NCBI RefSeq assembly: GCF_003628555.1
Contig: NZ_CP021731.1
Span: forward strand, 2,914,001-2,978,000
DNA: 64,000 bases
Source: Azoarcus sp. DN11
Lineage (GTDB): Bacteria > Pseudomonadota > Gammaproteobacteria > Burkholderiales > Rhodocyclaceae
Direction: 5' to 3'
Shown piece by piece: positions 33,534-42,353 of this stretch (position 1 is its first letter; each line of letters opens with the position of its first letter). A model generated the notes under the pieces. The model was not told the origin of the DNA, searched no databases, and was given only the letters and a program-made list of their open reading frames with translations. Position numbers and translations under genes: made by a program.

Positions 33534-34460
33534 TCAGCCCCTGATCCGCGCGGTGATCTTCGCGTGCGGTCCGGCAATCTGCGACGCCCAGGCTTCGGCA
33601 GCCTGATCCAGCGTATAGTCGGCGTAGTCGACCTGGATATTCTCTGTGCGTGCGATGCGCAACAGGCGCTCCCAGATCGCGCGGCGATCGGCCGGCGGGC
33701 GCTGCCCCGTACCCACGCATGACAGCGTGCGGAAAAGCAGATCGGCGATATCGAGATTGATCTGACGCCCTGCACCCGTGCCGATCGTCACGATGCGTGC
33801 GCCCCAGCGGGTCGCCTTGAGGGCGTTGAGCATCGGTTGCCCGCACACCAGATCGAGCACGACGTCGAAACCGTCGCCCGCCGCGTCCTTCAACGCCGCG
33901 ACATCGTTCTCGCTACCGAGGGCTACGACTTCGTCGGCAATCCCGCGCGTCTTCAGGCGCTGCAGGGTCTCGGCGGAGCGTGCGGCCGCGACGACCCTGC
34001 CCGCGCCGAGATAGCGGGCGAGTTGCAGCGCCACCTGCCCGAGCGTGCCGGTCGCACCGAGGACCAGAACCTGCTCACCCCGCTGGATGTTGGCCTGCTC
34101 GAGCGGCACCAGTGCGCCGGTGGCAGCGATGCCCATCGTGATCGCGGTCTTGTCGTCGACCTCGTCGGGCACGTCCCAGACCTCATCGGTCGGCACCAGC
34201 GTACGCTCGGCCCACGCCCCGAAGGGCATCACCGAGCGCTCGCCGAAATACACGCGGCGGCCGTCCGGTGCCCTGCCCACGCCTTCGCCGCGGATCACGC
34301 ACGGGTATTGCACGCCCAGCCGGTACGCGCCGAGTACGTCCCAGCCCCCGAGCCCTGCCGTGTCCATGTCGATGAGGACGGCGCCTTCCTGTGGCGCCGG
34401 TTCCGGAAACTCCTGCACGACCGGAGCGGCACCCCGCTCGCTGATGACAGCTGCTTTCAT
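33534..34460 (-). CDS. Zinc-independent MDR family (quinone-oxidoreductase-like) dehydrogenase
   Basis: This 308-residue medium-chain reductase has the GroES-like N-terminal domain and a Rossmann motif VLVLGATGTLGQVALQLARYLGAGRVVAA. Cys/His zinc ligands of alcohol dehydrogenases are absent, and GAWAERTLVP fits the quinone oxidoreductase/enoyl reductase branch. It would use NADPH to reduce an enone or quinone. It lies 10 bp after the SDR and 26 bp before the Rieske pair on the same strand. Confidence 0.83.
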   Translation of the reverse strand: MKAAVISERGAAPVVQEFPEPAPQEGAVLIDMDTAGLGGWDVLGAYRLGVQYPCVIRGEGVGRAPDGRRVYFGERSVMPFGAWAERTLVPTDEVWDVPDEVDDKTAITMGIAATGALVPLEQANIQRGEQVLVLGATGTLGQVALQLARYLGAGRVVAAARSAETLQRLKTRGIADEVVALGSENDVAALKDAAGDGFDVVLDLVCGQPMLNALKATRWGARIVTIGTGAGRQINLDIADLLFRTLSCVGTGQRPPADRRAIWERLLRIARTENIQVDYADYTLDQAAEAWASQIAGPHAKITARIRG

Positions 34461-34470
34461 GGACGACCCC

Positions 34471-35301
34471 TTACATACTCTTCGCGCCGGTCTGCGCGAA
34501 GAGAGCCTTCATCGCGACAAGCGAGGGCGTGTGGCATGAGAAACCGCCATCGGCGACCAGCGTCGTGCCGGTTACGAAGGACGACTCGTCGGACGCGAGG
34601 AAGGCCACCACGTCGGCGATCTGACGCGGGGTGCCGACATCGGGCGTGAGGTGGTTGTCGCGGATGATCTGGATCACGGCCGGCGGCATGCTCCCATGGG
34701 CATTCTCTGCTGGCGCGAGTCCGATCTGCAGCGCGTTGGAGCGGATGCCCTCCTTGCCGTACTGGGTCGCAATCGACTTGCTGAGCATCATCAGCGCCGC
34801 CTTCGAGGCGGCGTAGGCCGACAGCGACAGGTCGCCTTGGGCGCCGAGTCCGGAGGTCGCGAAGATCAGGGAGCCTTTCTTCTGCTTGAGCATCTCGCGA
34901 ATCGCATACTTGGCACACAGCATCGCACCGCGCAGATTCACCGCCATCGCGCAATCCCACGCCTCGACGTCCATGTTGGCAACGTCGCGGTCGCGCTGGC
35001 GTTGCTCGACGCTTAGGATCGCCGCATTGCTGTACAGGACGTCCACTCGCCCGAAGCGGTTCACCACCGCCGCGACCATCGCCGCGACGTCCGCCTCGGA
35101 CGAGACGTCTGCCCGCACTGCAATCGCGTGCCCACCGCCCGACTCGATCTCGGCGGCAACCTTGCGTGCGCCGTCGAGGTCGATGTCCGTGATTGCCACA
35201 CTCGCACCGTGCATCGCCAGCACGCGGGCCGATTCGGCGCCGAGGCCGCCGGCCGCACCGGTCACGATCGCGACACGGCCATCCAGTTTTCGCTCGCTCA
35301 T
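34471..35301 (-). CDS. SDR family oxidoreductase
   Basis: This 276-residue classical SDR has TGAAGGLGAESARVLA, SNAAI in place of NNAG, Ser in FATSGLGAQG, and the catalytic YAASK. The C-terminus TTLVADGGFSCHTP is typical. It can oxidise a hydroxyl or reduce a ketone with NAD(P). The ATG at 35301 (MSERKLDGRVAIVTG) is the family start. It is in a tightly spaced operon with enoyl-CoA hydratase upstream (40 bp) and the MDR protein downstream. Confidence 0.87.
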   Translation of the reverse strand: MSERKLDGRVAIVTGAAGGLGAESARVLAMHGASVAITDIDLDGARKVAAEIESGGGHAIAVRADVSSEADVAAMVAAVVNRFGRVDVLYSNAAILSVEQRQRDRDVANMDVEAWDCAMAVNLRGAMLCAKYAIREMLKQKKGSLIFATSGLGAQGDLSLSAYAASKAALMMLSKSIATQYGKEGIRSNALQIGLAPAENAHGSMPPAVIQIIRDNHLTPDVGTPRQIADVVAFLASDESSFVTGTTLVADGGFSCHTPSLVAMKALFAQTGAKSM

Positions 35302-35341
35302 CTGTCTGTCTCCTGATTCTTGTCTGCGCGGAGCGCGTCGC

Positions 35342-36178
35342 TTAGCGACCGGTGAAGCGCGGTTCGCGCTTTTCGCGAAAGGCGGTCGCCGCCTCCCTCG
35401 CGTCGTCGCTGGGTTTGAGCAGTGCAAAAAGATCCAGCTCGAGGTCCAGGCCCTTCTTGAGGTCGACGTCCAGTGCGGCACGCGCAGCGCGCTTCACGCA
35501 CAGCGTCGCCGCCGGCGCGCGCGAGGCGATGCGCATCGCGAACGCGCGCACCTCTTCCACCAGCTTGTCCGGCGCGCTCGCCACCCGGGTGACCAGGCCG
35601 ATCGCCTTCGCTTCATCGGCGCTCAGGCGGTCACCGGTGAGCAGCAGGTCCATCGCCCGGCCCGGACCGACCACGCGCGGCAACCGCTGGGTCCCTCCCC
35701 CGCCGGGAATCAGGCCCAGGGCAGTCTCAGGCAGACTGAAAACCGCATCGGGCGTGGCAAAGCGGATGTCGCAAGCGAGCGCGAGCTCCATGCCCCCTCC
35801 CATGCAATAGCCATGAATGGCCGCAATCGTGGGTTTCTCCGCGGCATCGAACGCCTCGACCCAGCGCGCGCCCTGCATGCGCCGGCGCACTTCGATCGAG
35901 GTCTCCGGGCCACGCAGTTCCTTGATGTCGGCGCCCGCGCAGAAACCCCGCGGGCCATCCCCGCGAATGACGATCACGTGGATCGCCGGGTCTGCCTCGA
36001 GATCCTGCAGAGCCTGCGGAACGCCGGTGCGAATGTCGTCGTTGATCGCATTGATCTGGGCCGGGCGGGTCAGCACGACCCAGCCGATACTGCCCTGACG
36101 CTCCACGGCCACGGCGTCGTTGAGCGGGACCGCCATCGACTCGGCGCCCGCATTCTTGACCGCAAGGTCGGATGCCAT
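35342..36178 (-). CDS. Enoyl-CoA hydratase/isomerase family protein
   Basis: This 278-residue crotonase has the oxyanion-hole segments GFCAGADIKEL and IHGYCMGGGMELALACDIRFA. The two catalytic-position Glu residues lie in GGGMELALAC and SLPETALGLIPGGGGTQRL, as in true hydratases. It would hydrate an alpha,beta-unsaturated acyl-CoA from ring or side-chain breakdown. It lies 1 bp after the VOC gene stop, so coupling is tight. Confidence 0.88.
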   Translation of the reverse strand: MASDLAVKNAGAESMAVPLNDAVAVERQGSIGWVVLTRPAQINAINDDIRTGVPQALQDLEADPAIHVIVIRGDGPRGFCAGADIKELRGPETSIEVRRRMQGARWVEAFDAAEKPTIAAIHGYCMGGGMELALACDIRFATPDAVFSLPETALGLIPGGGGTQRLPRVVGPGRAMDLLLTGDRLSADEAKAIGLVTRVASAPDKLVEEVRAFAMRIASRAPAATLCVKRAARAALDVDLKKGLDLELDLFALLKPSDDAREAATAFREKREPRFTGR

Positions 36179-36179
36179 G

Positions 36180-37145
36180 TCAGACCTCCTCGAACTCGAT
36201 GAGCTGCCCGCGCATCTCGCTCGGATCGATCCGGATCATCGCGCCGCCGCCGACGGCTTCGGACTCCTCGATCCATTGGAAACGGGTCCCGCGCGCGCGC
36301 AAGTCCTCGGCCTTGGCCTTGAGGCCGCTCACCGCGATGCGAATGTAGTAAAGCCCCGGCCCCCAGTTGTTCAGGTACAGGCCCGCGTCGCTGTTCCAGC
36401 GGCTGGGCTGGATCACGTCAAGGCTGGCGCTGTTGGCCACGGTAAAGGGCATCGTCGCGCGGCGGTATCCCTCGCGATGCAGCGCTTCGACTTCGCCGCT
36501 CGGCTCCCAGTCGAGATTCGTCGAACAGCAGCGCAGCGTCTCGTCCAGATCGCGGACAAGGAATCCGCGCGCACTGACGCGCACCATGTCGCCCGGCTTC
36601 GGGTCGCGCGGCTGCATGGGTTCCGCGGCGAATGTCTCGGACGGCATCTGCAGCGGTTCGGTCGGCATCACCTCGATGCACAGGCCACCATCCACCACCG
36701 GGGTGTAACGCGGCCGCTCTGGCGTCGCGCCGAGCCACAACCGGTCGAACGGCATGTCCGGCGTGCGCTGGGCCATCCGGAACGGCAACCCACGCCGCAT
36801 CAGCTTGTCGACAAAGGCGTCGAATTTCGGCCCTTGCAGCGCGAGCACGACCGAGTGCGTGAGCATCGGACGATGGCGTCCCTGGTAGTCCTTCAGGCTT
36901 TCGAGGAACTCGTGGAACATCGGGTCGCCGGGGTTCTCGCGATCCAGATGCCATTGCGGCTCGAGCCGGGTCGGAGACACCGCCAGCGACTTGTGCACGC
37001 GCAGGAAATGCGCGACGTAGGGATGATCGTCGAACGCCTGACGCCAGTTTGGATGGCCATGCACGCCGAGCTTGTTCACCAGCCGCGCAGCCATGTCGTC
37101 GGGATCAGGCAGCATCATGTCGGCACTCAGCAAGAGGTCGAACAT
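36180..37145 (-). CDS. Two-unit VOC-like protein (glyoxalase-fold)
   Basis: This 321-residue protein shows late VOC-like segments: MVRVSARGFLVRDLDETLRCC, YIRIAVSGLKAKAEDLRARG and EMRGQLIEFEEV, whose last Glu could bind metal. The N-terminal half (THSVVLALQGPKFDAFVDKLMRRG) looks like an earlier, more divergent unit. Extradiol dioxygenases of about 300 residues share this two-unit layout, but a full 2-His-1-Glu triad could not be placed with confidence. It sits between the RND transporter and enoyl-CoA hydratase. Confidence 0.65.
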   Translation of the reverse strand: MFDLLLSADMMLPDPDDMAARLVNKLGVHGHPNWRQAFDDHPYVAHFLRVHKSLAVSPTRLEPQWHLDRENPGDPMFHEFLESLKDYQGRHRPMLTHSVVLALQGPKFDAFVDKLMRRGLPFRMAQRTPDMPFDRLWLGATPERPRYTPVVDGGLCIEVMPTEPLQMPSETFAAEPMQPRDPKPGDMVRVSARGFLVRDLDETLRCCSTNLDWEPSGEVEALHREGYRRATMPFTVANSASLDVIQPSRWNSDAGLYLNNWGPGLYYIRIAVSGLKAKAEDLRARGTRFQWIEESEAVGGGAMIRIDPSEMRGQLIEFEEV

Positions 37146-37226
37146 CGTCTTGTCTCCAGTTGTGGTCTGTCTTGTCCGACAGTCGCCCGCCCGGGCGATG
37201 TCGGCTTTCTTGAATTTCTTGAGGAA

Positions 37227-39674
37227 TCAGGCCGCCGCGCGCAAAAGGGTTCCGCGTGCGCCGCTCGGTTCGCGCGGGTTGAGCATGAAATGCGACAGCG
37301 CCGGGATCAGGATCAGGGCACCGAGCATGTTCCACAGGAACATGAACGTCAGCAGGATCCCCATGTCGGCCTGGAACTTGATCGGCGACCATGCCCAGGT
37401 GATCACGCCGGCAGCCATCGTGAGTCCCACCAACGCGACCACCTTGCCGGTGAAATCGAGCGACTTGCGATAGGCATCGCGCAAGCTTCCCCCGCGGCGC
37501 TGGACGGCAATCTGCACGCTCAGCAGATAAAGCGCGTAGTCGACACCGACACCGACGCCGACCGCGATGACCGGCAGGGTCGCGACCTTGAGTCCGATAC
37601 CGAGCCAGACCATCAGCGCCTTGCAGAGGATCGTGGTGATGACGAGCGGGATCAGTGCGACGATCGTCGCGCGAACGCTGCGGAACGTGATCAGGCACAG
37701 CAGCGCCGTTGCACCATAGACCGCGAGATACATTGTGACGATGCTCTTCTGTACCTCGATGTTGGTCGCCGCCTCGATACCAGCGCTGCCCGCAGCCAGC
37801 AGGAACTGCACCGGCTCCTTTGCATCGGGCGCGGTATTGTTGGCAGCCGCGTACGCTTCCGCAGTCTGCAGGATGCGTCCCACGGTATCCGCCTTGTGGT
37901 CCTTCAGGTAGGCGACCAGGGGCGACACGGAGCAACTCTGGTTCGTGATGTCCGGCGTCGCGATCACGGCTGCCGACACGGAGCCGTCGGTGATCGACTG
38001 GTTACGGCTGATCGTGAGCCACTTGCCACTGCCCTCGAACATCGCCGAGGTCACGAAACGCACCGTTTCGGCCAGTGAGGTCGTCGTCTGGACCGCCGGA
38101 TCCTGCCGCAGCAGTTGTGCCAGCCCGTCCATCTTCTGCAGGCTCGAATACAGACGACAGCCCTCGTCGCCGGTCTTCATGATGACCACGAACTGGTCGC
38201 TGGAGAGCCCGTAGTGTTCCGTGATGTATGCGTTGTCGCGGTTGTAGCGCGACTCGGGCCGAAGTTCGGGCGCCCCGGCATCCAGATCTCCGATGCGAAG
38301 GTCCTGCATGACGATTGCAGAGACGACGGTCACGACCGCGGCAATGGCGATGACCGGAATCGCCCACCTCCGCTCGGTGAGTTGGTCCAAACCGTGCCAG
38401 ATCCGCCCCGGCAACGAACGCCGCCCGCCCGCCTTCATGTCGTCCGCCGTGGCATGCCGGATGGCCGATTCGCTCACGCCGAGATAGGAGAGTGCGACCG
38501 GGATGAGGAAAAGCTTCGTGAAGATCAGGACCGAAACGCCGACGCTGGTTGTCAGGGCCAGATCGCGGATAACCGGGATGTCGATGATGATCAGTACAGC
38601 AAAGCCGACGATGTTCGCCAGCAGTGCCGTGAGACCGGCCATGAACAGGCGCCGGAAGGTGTAGCGTGACGCGACGTACTTGTGGGTGCCGCGGCCAATA
38701 TCCTGGATGATGCCGTTCATCTTCTGCGCGCCGTGCGACAGCCCGATGGCGAAGATCAGGAAAGGCACCAGGATCGAATACGGATCGAGCTCATACCCGA
38801 GCAACTGCATCAGCCCGAGCAGCCACACCACGCCGATCACGGCGACCGTCACAAGAAGCATCGTGCTGCGCACGCAGCGGGTGTAGAGATAGACGAAGAA
38901 CGCGGCAATGACGACTGACACCGCGAAGAACATCATCACCTCGCGCAGGCCCGCGATCAGATCGCCGACGATCTTCGCGAAACCGACGATGTGGATGCCG
39001 ACCTTGTCACTCTCGTAGGTGCGGATCTTCGCTTCGAGGGCGTCCGCAAACTCGCCGTAATTCAGCGCTTCACCGGTTTTCGGATGGATCTCCAGCAGCG
39101 GCGCCACGATCATGCTCGACTTCATATCGTTCGCGACGAGTCTGCCGACGATGCCCGCCTTGCCGATGTTCTCGCGCAGTTTCGCGATCTCGTTTGCGCT
39201 ACCGTCGAAGCTCGCGGGCATGACCGCACCGCCGGTGATGCCGTCTTCGGTCACCTCCCGCCAGCGGACGATCGGCATCCAGATCGACTTCATCCACGAA
39301 CGATCGACGCCGGGAATCAGGTAAAGGTCATCATTGACTTTCTTCAGCACGTCGAGGTACCCGGGGTCGAAGACGTCCCCCGACTTGTTCTCCACGACGA
39401 CCCTGATCGTGTTGCCCAGGCCCGGCAACTCGCTTTTGTTATCCAGGTAATTCTTGATGTACGGGCTGCCGAGCGGAATCATCCGCTCGAAATTCGCATT
39501 GACCTCGATGCGCGTCGCGGCGAAGCCGAGTACGAGAGTCGCCACAAGGCATGCCAGGAGCACGACGATGCGATTGTTGAAGATGATGCGCTCGAGCACG
39601 CTACCGGAACCGAGATCGAAGTCCTTCAGGTCCCGAATCACCGGCATCACTCTTTGTTCGCTGTGGCCTGCCAT
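37227..39674 (-). CDS. RND superfamily (MMPL/HpnN-like) transporter
   Basis: This 815-residue inner-membrane protein has two repeats, each with one helix, a large periplasmic loop and a five-helix bundle: RIVVLLACLVATLVLGFAA near 35, helices around 255-420, WAIPVIAIAAVVTVVSAIV near 445, and helices around 650-790. GVGVGVDYALYLL is the conserved RND core motif in the second half; the first half reads FAIGLSHGAQKM. Such pumps, found with DUF1302/DUF1329 and YCF48-like genes in catabolic loci of hydrophobic compounds, are thought to move lipophilic substrates across the envelope. An alternative start is the ATG 27 bp further in. Confidence 0.87.
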   Translation of the reverse strand: MAGHSEQRVMPVIRDLKDFDLGSGSVLERIIFNNRIVVLLACLVATLVLGFAATRIEVNANFERMIPLGSPYIKNYLDNKSELPGLGNTIRVVVENKSGDVFDPGYLDVLKKVNDDLYLIPGVDRSWMKSIWMPIVRWREVTEDGITGGAVMPASFDGSANEIAKLRENIGKAGIVGRLVANDMKSSMIVAPLLEIHPKTGEALNYGEFADALEAKIRTYESDKVGIHIVGFAKIVGDLIAGLREVMMFFAVSVVIAAFFVYLYTRCVRSTMLLVTVAVIGVVWLLGLMQLLGYELDPYSILVPFLIFAIGLSHGAQKMNGIIQDIGRGTHKYVASRYTFRRLFMAGLTALLANIVGFAVLIIIDIPVIRDLALTTSVGVSVLIFTKLFLIPVALSYLGVSESAIRHATADDMKAGGRRSLPGRIWHGLDQLTERRWAIPVIAIAAVVTVVSAIVMQDLRIGDLDAGAPELRPESRYNRDNAYITEHYGLSSDQFVVIMKTGDEGCRLYSSLQKMDGLAQLLRQDPAVQTTTSLAETVRFVTSAMFEGSGKWLTISRNQSITDGSVSAAVIATPDITNQSCSVSPLVAYLKDHKADTVGRILQTAEAYAAANNTAPDAKEPVQFLLAAGSAGIEAATNIEVQKSIVTMYLAVYGATALLCLITFRSVRATIVALIPLVITTILCKALMVWLGIGLKVATLPVIAVGVGVGVDYALYLLSVQIAVQRRGGSLRDAYRKSLDFTGKVVALVGLTMAAGVITWAWSPIKFQADMGILLTFMFLWNMLGALILIPALSHFMLNPREPSGARGTLLRAAA

Positions 39675-39710
39675 GCTGTGTCTCGCAAATTTCAGTATCG
39701 GAAGAGGCCG

Positions 39711-40838
39711 TTACCGGAGGGGCAAACGGATCAGATCAACGCCATTGACCCGGGCGAGCAGGAGCTCTTCCGGGCCGGCCATCGCGGCGGCGAATACCTC
39801 GCCGCCGCGTGGCACCTCGAGCGCCGTCACGCTCGCCCCATCGTCATTACTCAGCAGGACCTGACCGGTTTGGGTCACGAACACCAGCCGTCCCGCGCCG
39901 CGGTCCAATGCGGCAACAAGGCTCGCATCGCTGCCCATGGCGAGAGACGACCAGCTCGCCGCCCCATCGCGGCTGATATAGGCATTGCCGCGCAACCCGT
40001 AGGCGATCAGCTTCGCGTGCCCTGCCGTGATGCCGAAATACGTACCCTTGTAGGGCGTTTCGACGGTCTCGAACCGGCCCGCGTCCCGATCCAGGCGACG
40101 CACCAGACCTTGCTCTCCGGCAAGAAACACCCCACCGTCGGGCGTCGGCTCGATCGCATACAGGTGCATGCGACGCCCGTTGTCCGCGCGTTCGATCCAT
40201 GGCTCCCATGTGGCGCCGCCATCCGTCGTATGCAGCAGCAGACCGAAAGCGCCGGCCAGAAAACCCTCGCCACGCTCATTTACGTTGATGTCAAAAAACG
40301 GATAGGCCAGCACGCCCGGCGTCGCGGACTGCTCGGCCGCCATCTCGACGTCCCGCAACACGCGTCCCGCCTCTTCATTGCCCGCATTGGCCAAAGCGCC
40401 GTAGTGTTTGGAGAGCAGCTCGAAGAGCGCATGACCGTCCATCACCCGGGACCAGGTTTCCCCGCCGTTATCCGAACGCAGGACGACTGCATCGTGTCCG
40501 AGTGCCCATGTGGTGCTGCCCGCCCCGAAACGCACCGTCGTCAAGTCTGCGCTCACCGGCACGACGAGCTGGGACCAGTTCCGACCGGCATCGCGTGACA
40601 GCAGAATGATCCCGCGCGGCCCGACGGCCAGGGCGCGTCCATCCTTGCTTGCGATACCTGACATGGCACCCCGCAAGGACTGGGGAGAGATCACCGCCGG
40701 GACGGCCAATACGTCGCGCACGGCGGAACCTGTGGCGAGCGCCACGCCTGCCGCGCCGAGAACCGCTGCCGCAAGGGTCAGACGCAGACGCCGGCCCGGG
40801 ACCACGGAACGGGAGATCGAACGGGTAACGCGATTCAA
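39711..40838 (-). CDS. YCF48/BNR-repeat beta-propeller protein, exported
   Basis: This 375-residue protein has a hydrophobic leader (LRLTLAAAVLGAAGVALATG) and repeated Asp-box-like units such as LLSRDAGRNWSQL, LRSDNGGETWSRV, LHTTDGGATWEPW, YISRDGAASWSSL and LLSNDDGASVTAL. This is the pattern of YCF48/Hcf136-like propellers. It probably sits in the periplasm next to the RND transporter encoded 36 bp downstream. A TTG at 40838 behind AAGGAG is the preferred start; the frame is open to 40937. YCF48 proteins aid photosystem II assembly in plants, but bacterial catabolic homologues have no known function. Confidence 0.78.
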   Translation of the reverse strand: MNRVTRSISRSVVPGRRLRLTLAAAVLGAAGVALATGSAVRDVLAVPAVISPQSLRGAMSGIASKDGRALAVGPRGIILLSRDAGRNWSQLVVPVSADLTTVRFGAGSTTWALGHDAVVLRSDNGGETWSRVMDGHALFELLSKHYGALANAGNEEAGRVLRDVEMAAEQSATPGVLAYPFFDINVNERGEGFLAGAFGLLLHTTDGGATWEPWIERADNGRRMHLYAIEPTPDGGVFLAGEQGLVRRLDRDAGRFETVETPYKGTYFGITAGHAKLIAYGLRGNAYISRDGAASWSSLAMGSDASLVAALDRGAGRLVFVTQTGQVLLSNDDGASVTALEVPRGGEVFAAAMAGPEELLLARVNGVDLIRLPLR

Positions 40839-40971
40839 GAGACAACTCCTTGTCGATGCGATCTCCCCGCCCACAACAAGCACCGGGCGGGGGGATCTAT
40901 CTGGAGTGAGCCGGAACCGGAAGGGGCAACACGGCAAGCCGCACTGCCCGCTTCCACATGAGGGCTGACGA

Positions 40972-42327
40972 TCAGCGCGCGGTTTCCTGCGCGACGATTG
41001 CCTCGGGGTTGAGTTCGCGGTTGGCCATCGGCGCCTTCAGGACGCCATAACCGCCCACCAGGCCGTCGTTCACCAGCGCGTACATGCCCTTGTTGAAGTC
41101 ATACACCACGTTCTTCACGGTGTAGGGCGCCTGGACGTCGTACAGCTGAACCATCGAGTTGAAGATCGAGCGATACAACTGGCCGCTCTGGTCGAACGCG
41201 TCGTACAGGCCTGCGCCGTAAGTGTCCTCGTCCAAGTAGTACATGCGCTTGGCGTACACATGGCGGACGCCCGGCTTCAGCGTCGCTTCCACGACCCAGA
41301 CGCGGTGAAGCTCCCAACGCCAGCAGGCCGGATTCGGGTGCTTGTCCATGAACTGCTCTTCGACGCCGCAACCGAAATAAAGCTTGTAGGCGTTATAGGG
41401 GATGTACATCTCCTTCTTGCCGACCAGCTTGAATTCGAAACGGTCCATCTGTCCCGAGAATACGAAGAGCTCGTCGAACAGCGTGACGCCGCCCATGCTC
41501 GCGACCGGTGTGTCGTAGGCGAACTCCGGGGCAAGCTTGATGCGGCGCTGACCCGGCGTGTAGCTCCACGCGCGGCGTGGCTTCTCGGTCGGATCGAGGA
41601 AGTCCGAGAGGCCGGTCGCCTCGCCGGCCTTCCGGATCGGCGCCTGCGTTACCGAGTAGGTGCGCCAGTAGAGCTTTGCGTCGCGGCCGTCCAGGTCGTC
41701 ATGGTAGTAGGGCGTCTCTTCCATCGTTTTCTGCTGCGCCGCCATGACCACCTTGCCGTTGGAGTCCACGACCCACGAGCGCGACGACTTGGTGGTCGTA
41801 TCGGCCTTGTAGCGAAGCTGCTGATTCCACATCACCTCGTAGCCGGTCTTGGGAATCGGGAACGGCAGACCACCCCGACATGCATCCTCGACGGAGAGCC
41901 CGTTCTTGGCGGTATTGCACGTCGTCGCATTGCGCACCGTGTTGTTCAGGATCTTGGCGGGATAAGACGCCGTACGGTGCGACGGATAGATATCCATATA
42001 GAAGCTCGGGTACTTCTTCAAGAGCTCCTTCTGCCCTTCCGACAGCTTGTCTGCGTGCTGCTGATAGTTCTTGCCGTCAATCCGGAGCAAGGGCTTCTCG
42101 TCCTTGAACGGATCGGCCCAGAAACCGCTGTCGGGCTTGAAGTCGGCCGGAGCCTTGGTCAGCCCCCCGGTGTATTCCGGGATCGTCCCTTCCTTGTTGC
42201 CCGCCTGGATCGCGCCGTACTTGGTTAGCGTCGCACCGAGCTGTTTCGCGTCTTCTGCTGTAACCGCCGCCATCGCTTGGCTCGAGAGGACCGCCGCGGC
42301 GGCCCATACGAAATTGCGCATCTTCAT
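40972..42327 (-). CDS. DUF1329 outer-membrane/periplasmic protein
   Basis: This 451-residue protein has a signal peptide (FVWAAAAVLSSQAMA). The mature part begins VTAEDAKQLGATLTKYGAIQAGNKEGTIPEYTGGL, the standard N-terminus of DUF1329, with further typical segments SYTPGQRRIKLAPEFAYDTP and YAKRMYYLDEDTYGAGLYDAFD. DUF1329 has a LolA/LolB-like fold and is nearly always paired with DUF1302, here 26 bp upstream. The pair is seen in loci for hydrophobic substrate use. A role in outer-membrane substrate transfer is inference. Confidence 0.88.
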   Translation of the reverse strand: MKMRNFVWAAAAVLSSQAMAAVTAEDAKQLGATLTKYGAIQAGNKEGTIPEYTGGLTKAPADFKPDSGFWADPFKDEKPLLRIDGKNYQQHADKLSEGQKELLKKYPSFYMDIYPSHRTASYPAKILNNTVRNATTCNTAKNGLSVEDACRGGLPFPIPKTGYEVMWNQQLRYKADTTTKSSRSWVVDSNGKVVMAAQQKTMEETPYYHDDLDGRDAKLYWRTYSVTQAPIRKAGEATGLSDFLDPTEKPRRAWSYTPGQRRIKLAPEFAYDTPVASMGGVTLFDELFVFSGQMDRFEFKLVGKKEMYIPYNAYKLYFGCGVEEQFMDKHPNPACWRWELHRVWVVEATLKPGVRHVYAKRMYYLDEDTYGAGLYDAFDQSGQLYRSIFNSMVQLYDVQAPYTVKNVVYDFNKGMYALVNDGLVGGYGVLKAPMANRELNPEAIVAQETAR

Positions 42328-42353
42328 GTCTCTCGTCTCCTGTTTGCGGCCTG

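Noticed and set aside
36120..38078. 652-residue open frame on the plus strand
   Set aside because: It is antisense to the VOC protein and RND transporter genes, which have clear motifs. The translation is His/Arg/Asp-rich with no recognisable domain.
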